Shown here piece after piece: positions 45,046-45,102 of a stretch of DNA of 45,102 nucleotides. Where the stretch lies: assembly GCF_018531495.1 (NCBI RefSeq), contig NZ_JAHDTI010000031.1:1-45102 (forward strand). The letters run 5' to 3'. The DNA comes from Nonomuraea sediminis. GTDB lineage: Bacteria; Actinomycetota; Actinomycetes; Streptosporangiales; Streptosporangiaceae. A program made the translations under genes and the position numbers. Numbering within the stretch: position 1 is the first letter of the stretch; each line of letters opens with the position of its first letter. Below the pieces are notes generated by a model that was given only the letters and a program-made list of their open reading frames with translations, was not told the origin of the DNA and ran no database searches.

Positions 45046-45102
45046 GGCCTCTGAGCTGGTGGGCGATACTGGGATCGAACCAGTGACCTCTTCGGTGTGA
45101 AC
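45046..45102. repeat. Attachment site repeat, integrase-proximal copy
   Basis: Identical to 1-57. It contains tRNA-Val(CAC) 3' half and lies 10 bp after the integrase stop. The tRNA's 5' half should continue beyond the window, so the tRNA is kept intact here. The repeat may be longer than 57 bp because the window ends inside it. Confidence 0.95.
45057..45102 (-). tRNA. tRNA-Val(CAC), partial (5' part beyond window)
   Basis: Minus-strand bases 45057-45102 give anticodon loop TTCACAC, anticodon CAC, T-arm TTCGATC and CCA-bearing end. The 5' half is cut by the window edge at 45102. It is the probable functional copy of the host tRNA. Confidence 0.8.

Overview
The window is one complete integrated prophage of a GC-rich, codon-biased actinomycete, cut almost exactly at its attachment sites. 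A perfect 57-bp direct repeat (1-57 and 45046-45102) holds the 3' half of a tRNA-Val with anticodon CAC plus 11 bp beyond its CCA end. The tyrosine integrase gene ends 10 bp before the right copy, so the element entered the 3' end of a tRNA-Val gene, and the intact tRNA should lie just past the right edge. The host looks like a Streptomyces- or Streptosporangium-type actinomycete: very GC rich, GntR/DUF2637/DUF6941 families, actinophage-type tail chaperone and integrase. The phage has an amidase endolysin but no visible LysB-type mycolyl esterase, which fits a host without mycolic acids. Genus-level placement cannot be made from sequence reading alone.

Layout, left to right. (A) 58-230: attP arm with integrase arm-type repeats. 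(B) 231-5694: accessory cargo, all rightward except a GntR repressor. It holds an ATP-binding anti-sigma-like protein, a small Cys protein, a 53-aa LPFTG membrane peptide overlapping a processive family-2 glycosyltransferase, a DUF2637 (SpdB-like) membrane protein as found in actinobacterial plasmids and AICEs, and a HigB/HigA/DUF6941 cassette. (C) 5741-31310: the late region, transcribed leftward. From its promoter end it encodes a BppU-like protein and tail fiber, HNH endonuclease, HAD phosphatase, TerS, TerL, portal, MuF-like protein, scaffold, SU10-type capsid protein, head-tail connectors, tail terminator, major tail protein, tail assembly chaperone with a -1 frameshift (CCCTTTC), tape measure, tail-tip proteins, amidase and holin candidates, then a strong terminator. 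One rightward DUF4190-like membrane gene interrupts it between the chaperone and the tape measure. (D) 31320-31905: control region with a terminator, a late-promoter candidate, and three GTAGCTAC palindromes between a 73-aa gene and a small ribbon-helix-helix-like regulator. (E) 32165-42192: leftward early operon of about 27 small, mostly unknown genes tiled by 4-nt overlaps. It includes a lambda-O-like replication initiator whose gene contains the probable origin (22-bp iterons and a consensus DnaA box), an orphan integrase core-binding domain, and two excisionase-like HTH proteins. (F) 42193-45035: divergent lysogeny switch (XRE Cro-like leftward, XRE repressor rightward), an unknown gene, and the integrase.

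Taken together this is a siphovirus-type, probably intact temperate phage with a lambda-like logic (repressor/Cro switch, in-gene origin, late leftward operon) that carries a plasmid/AICE-like cargo at its att-proximal end. The most interesting parts are the in-gene origin, the surface-modification-like LPFTG/glycosyltransferase cargo, the HigBA-DUF6941 cassette, the orphan integrase domain, and several repeated operator arrays. All functions given are read from sequence patterns; no database search was possible.
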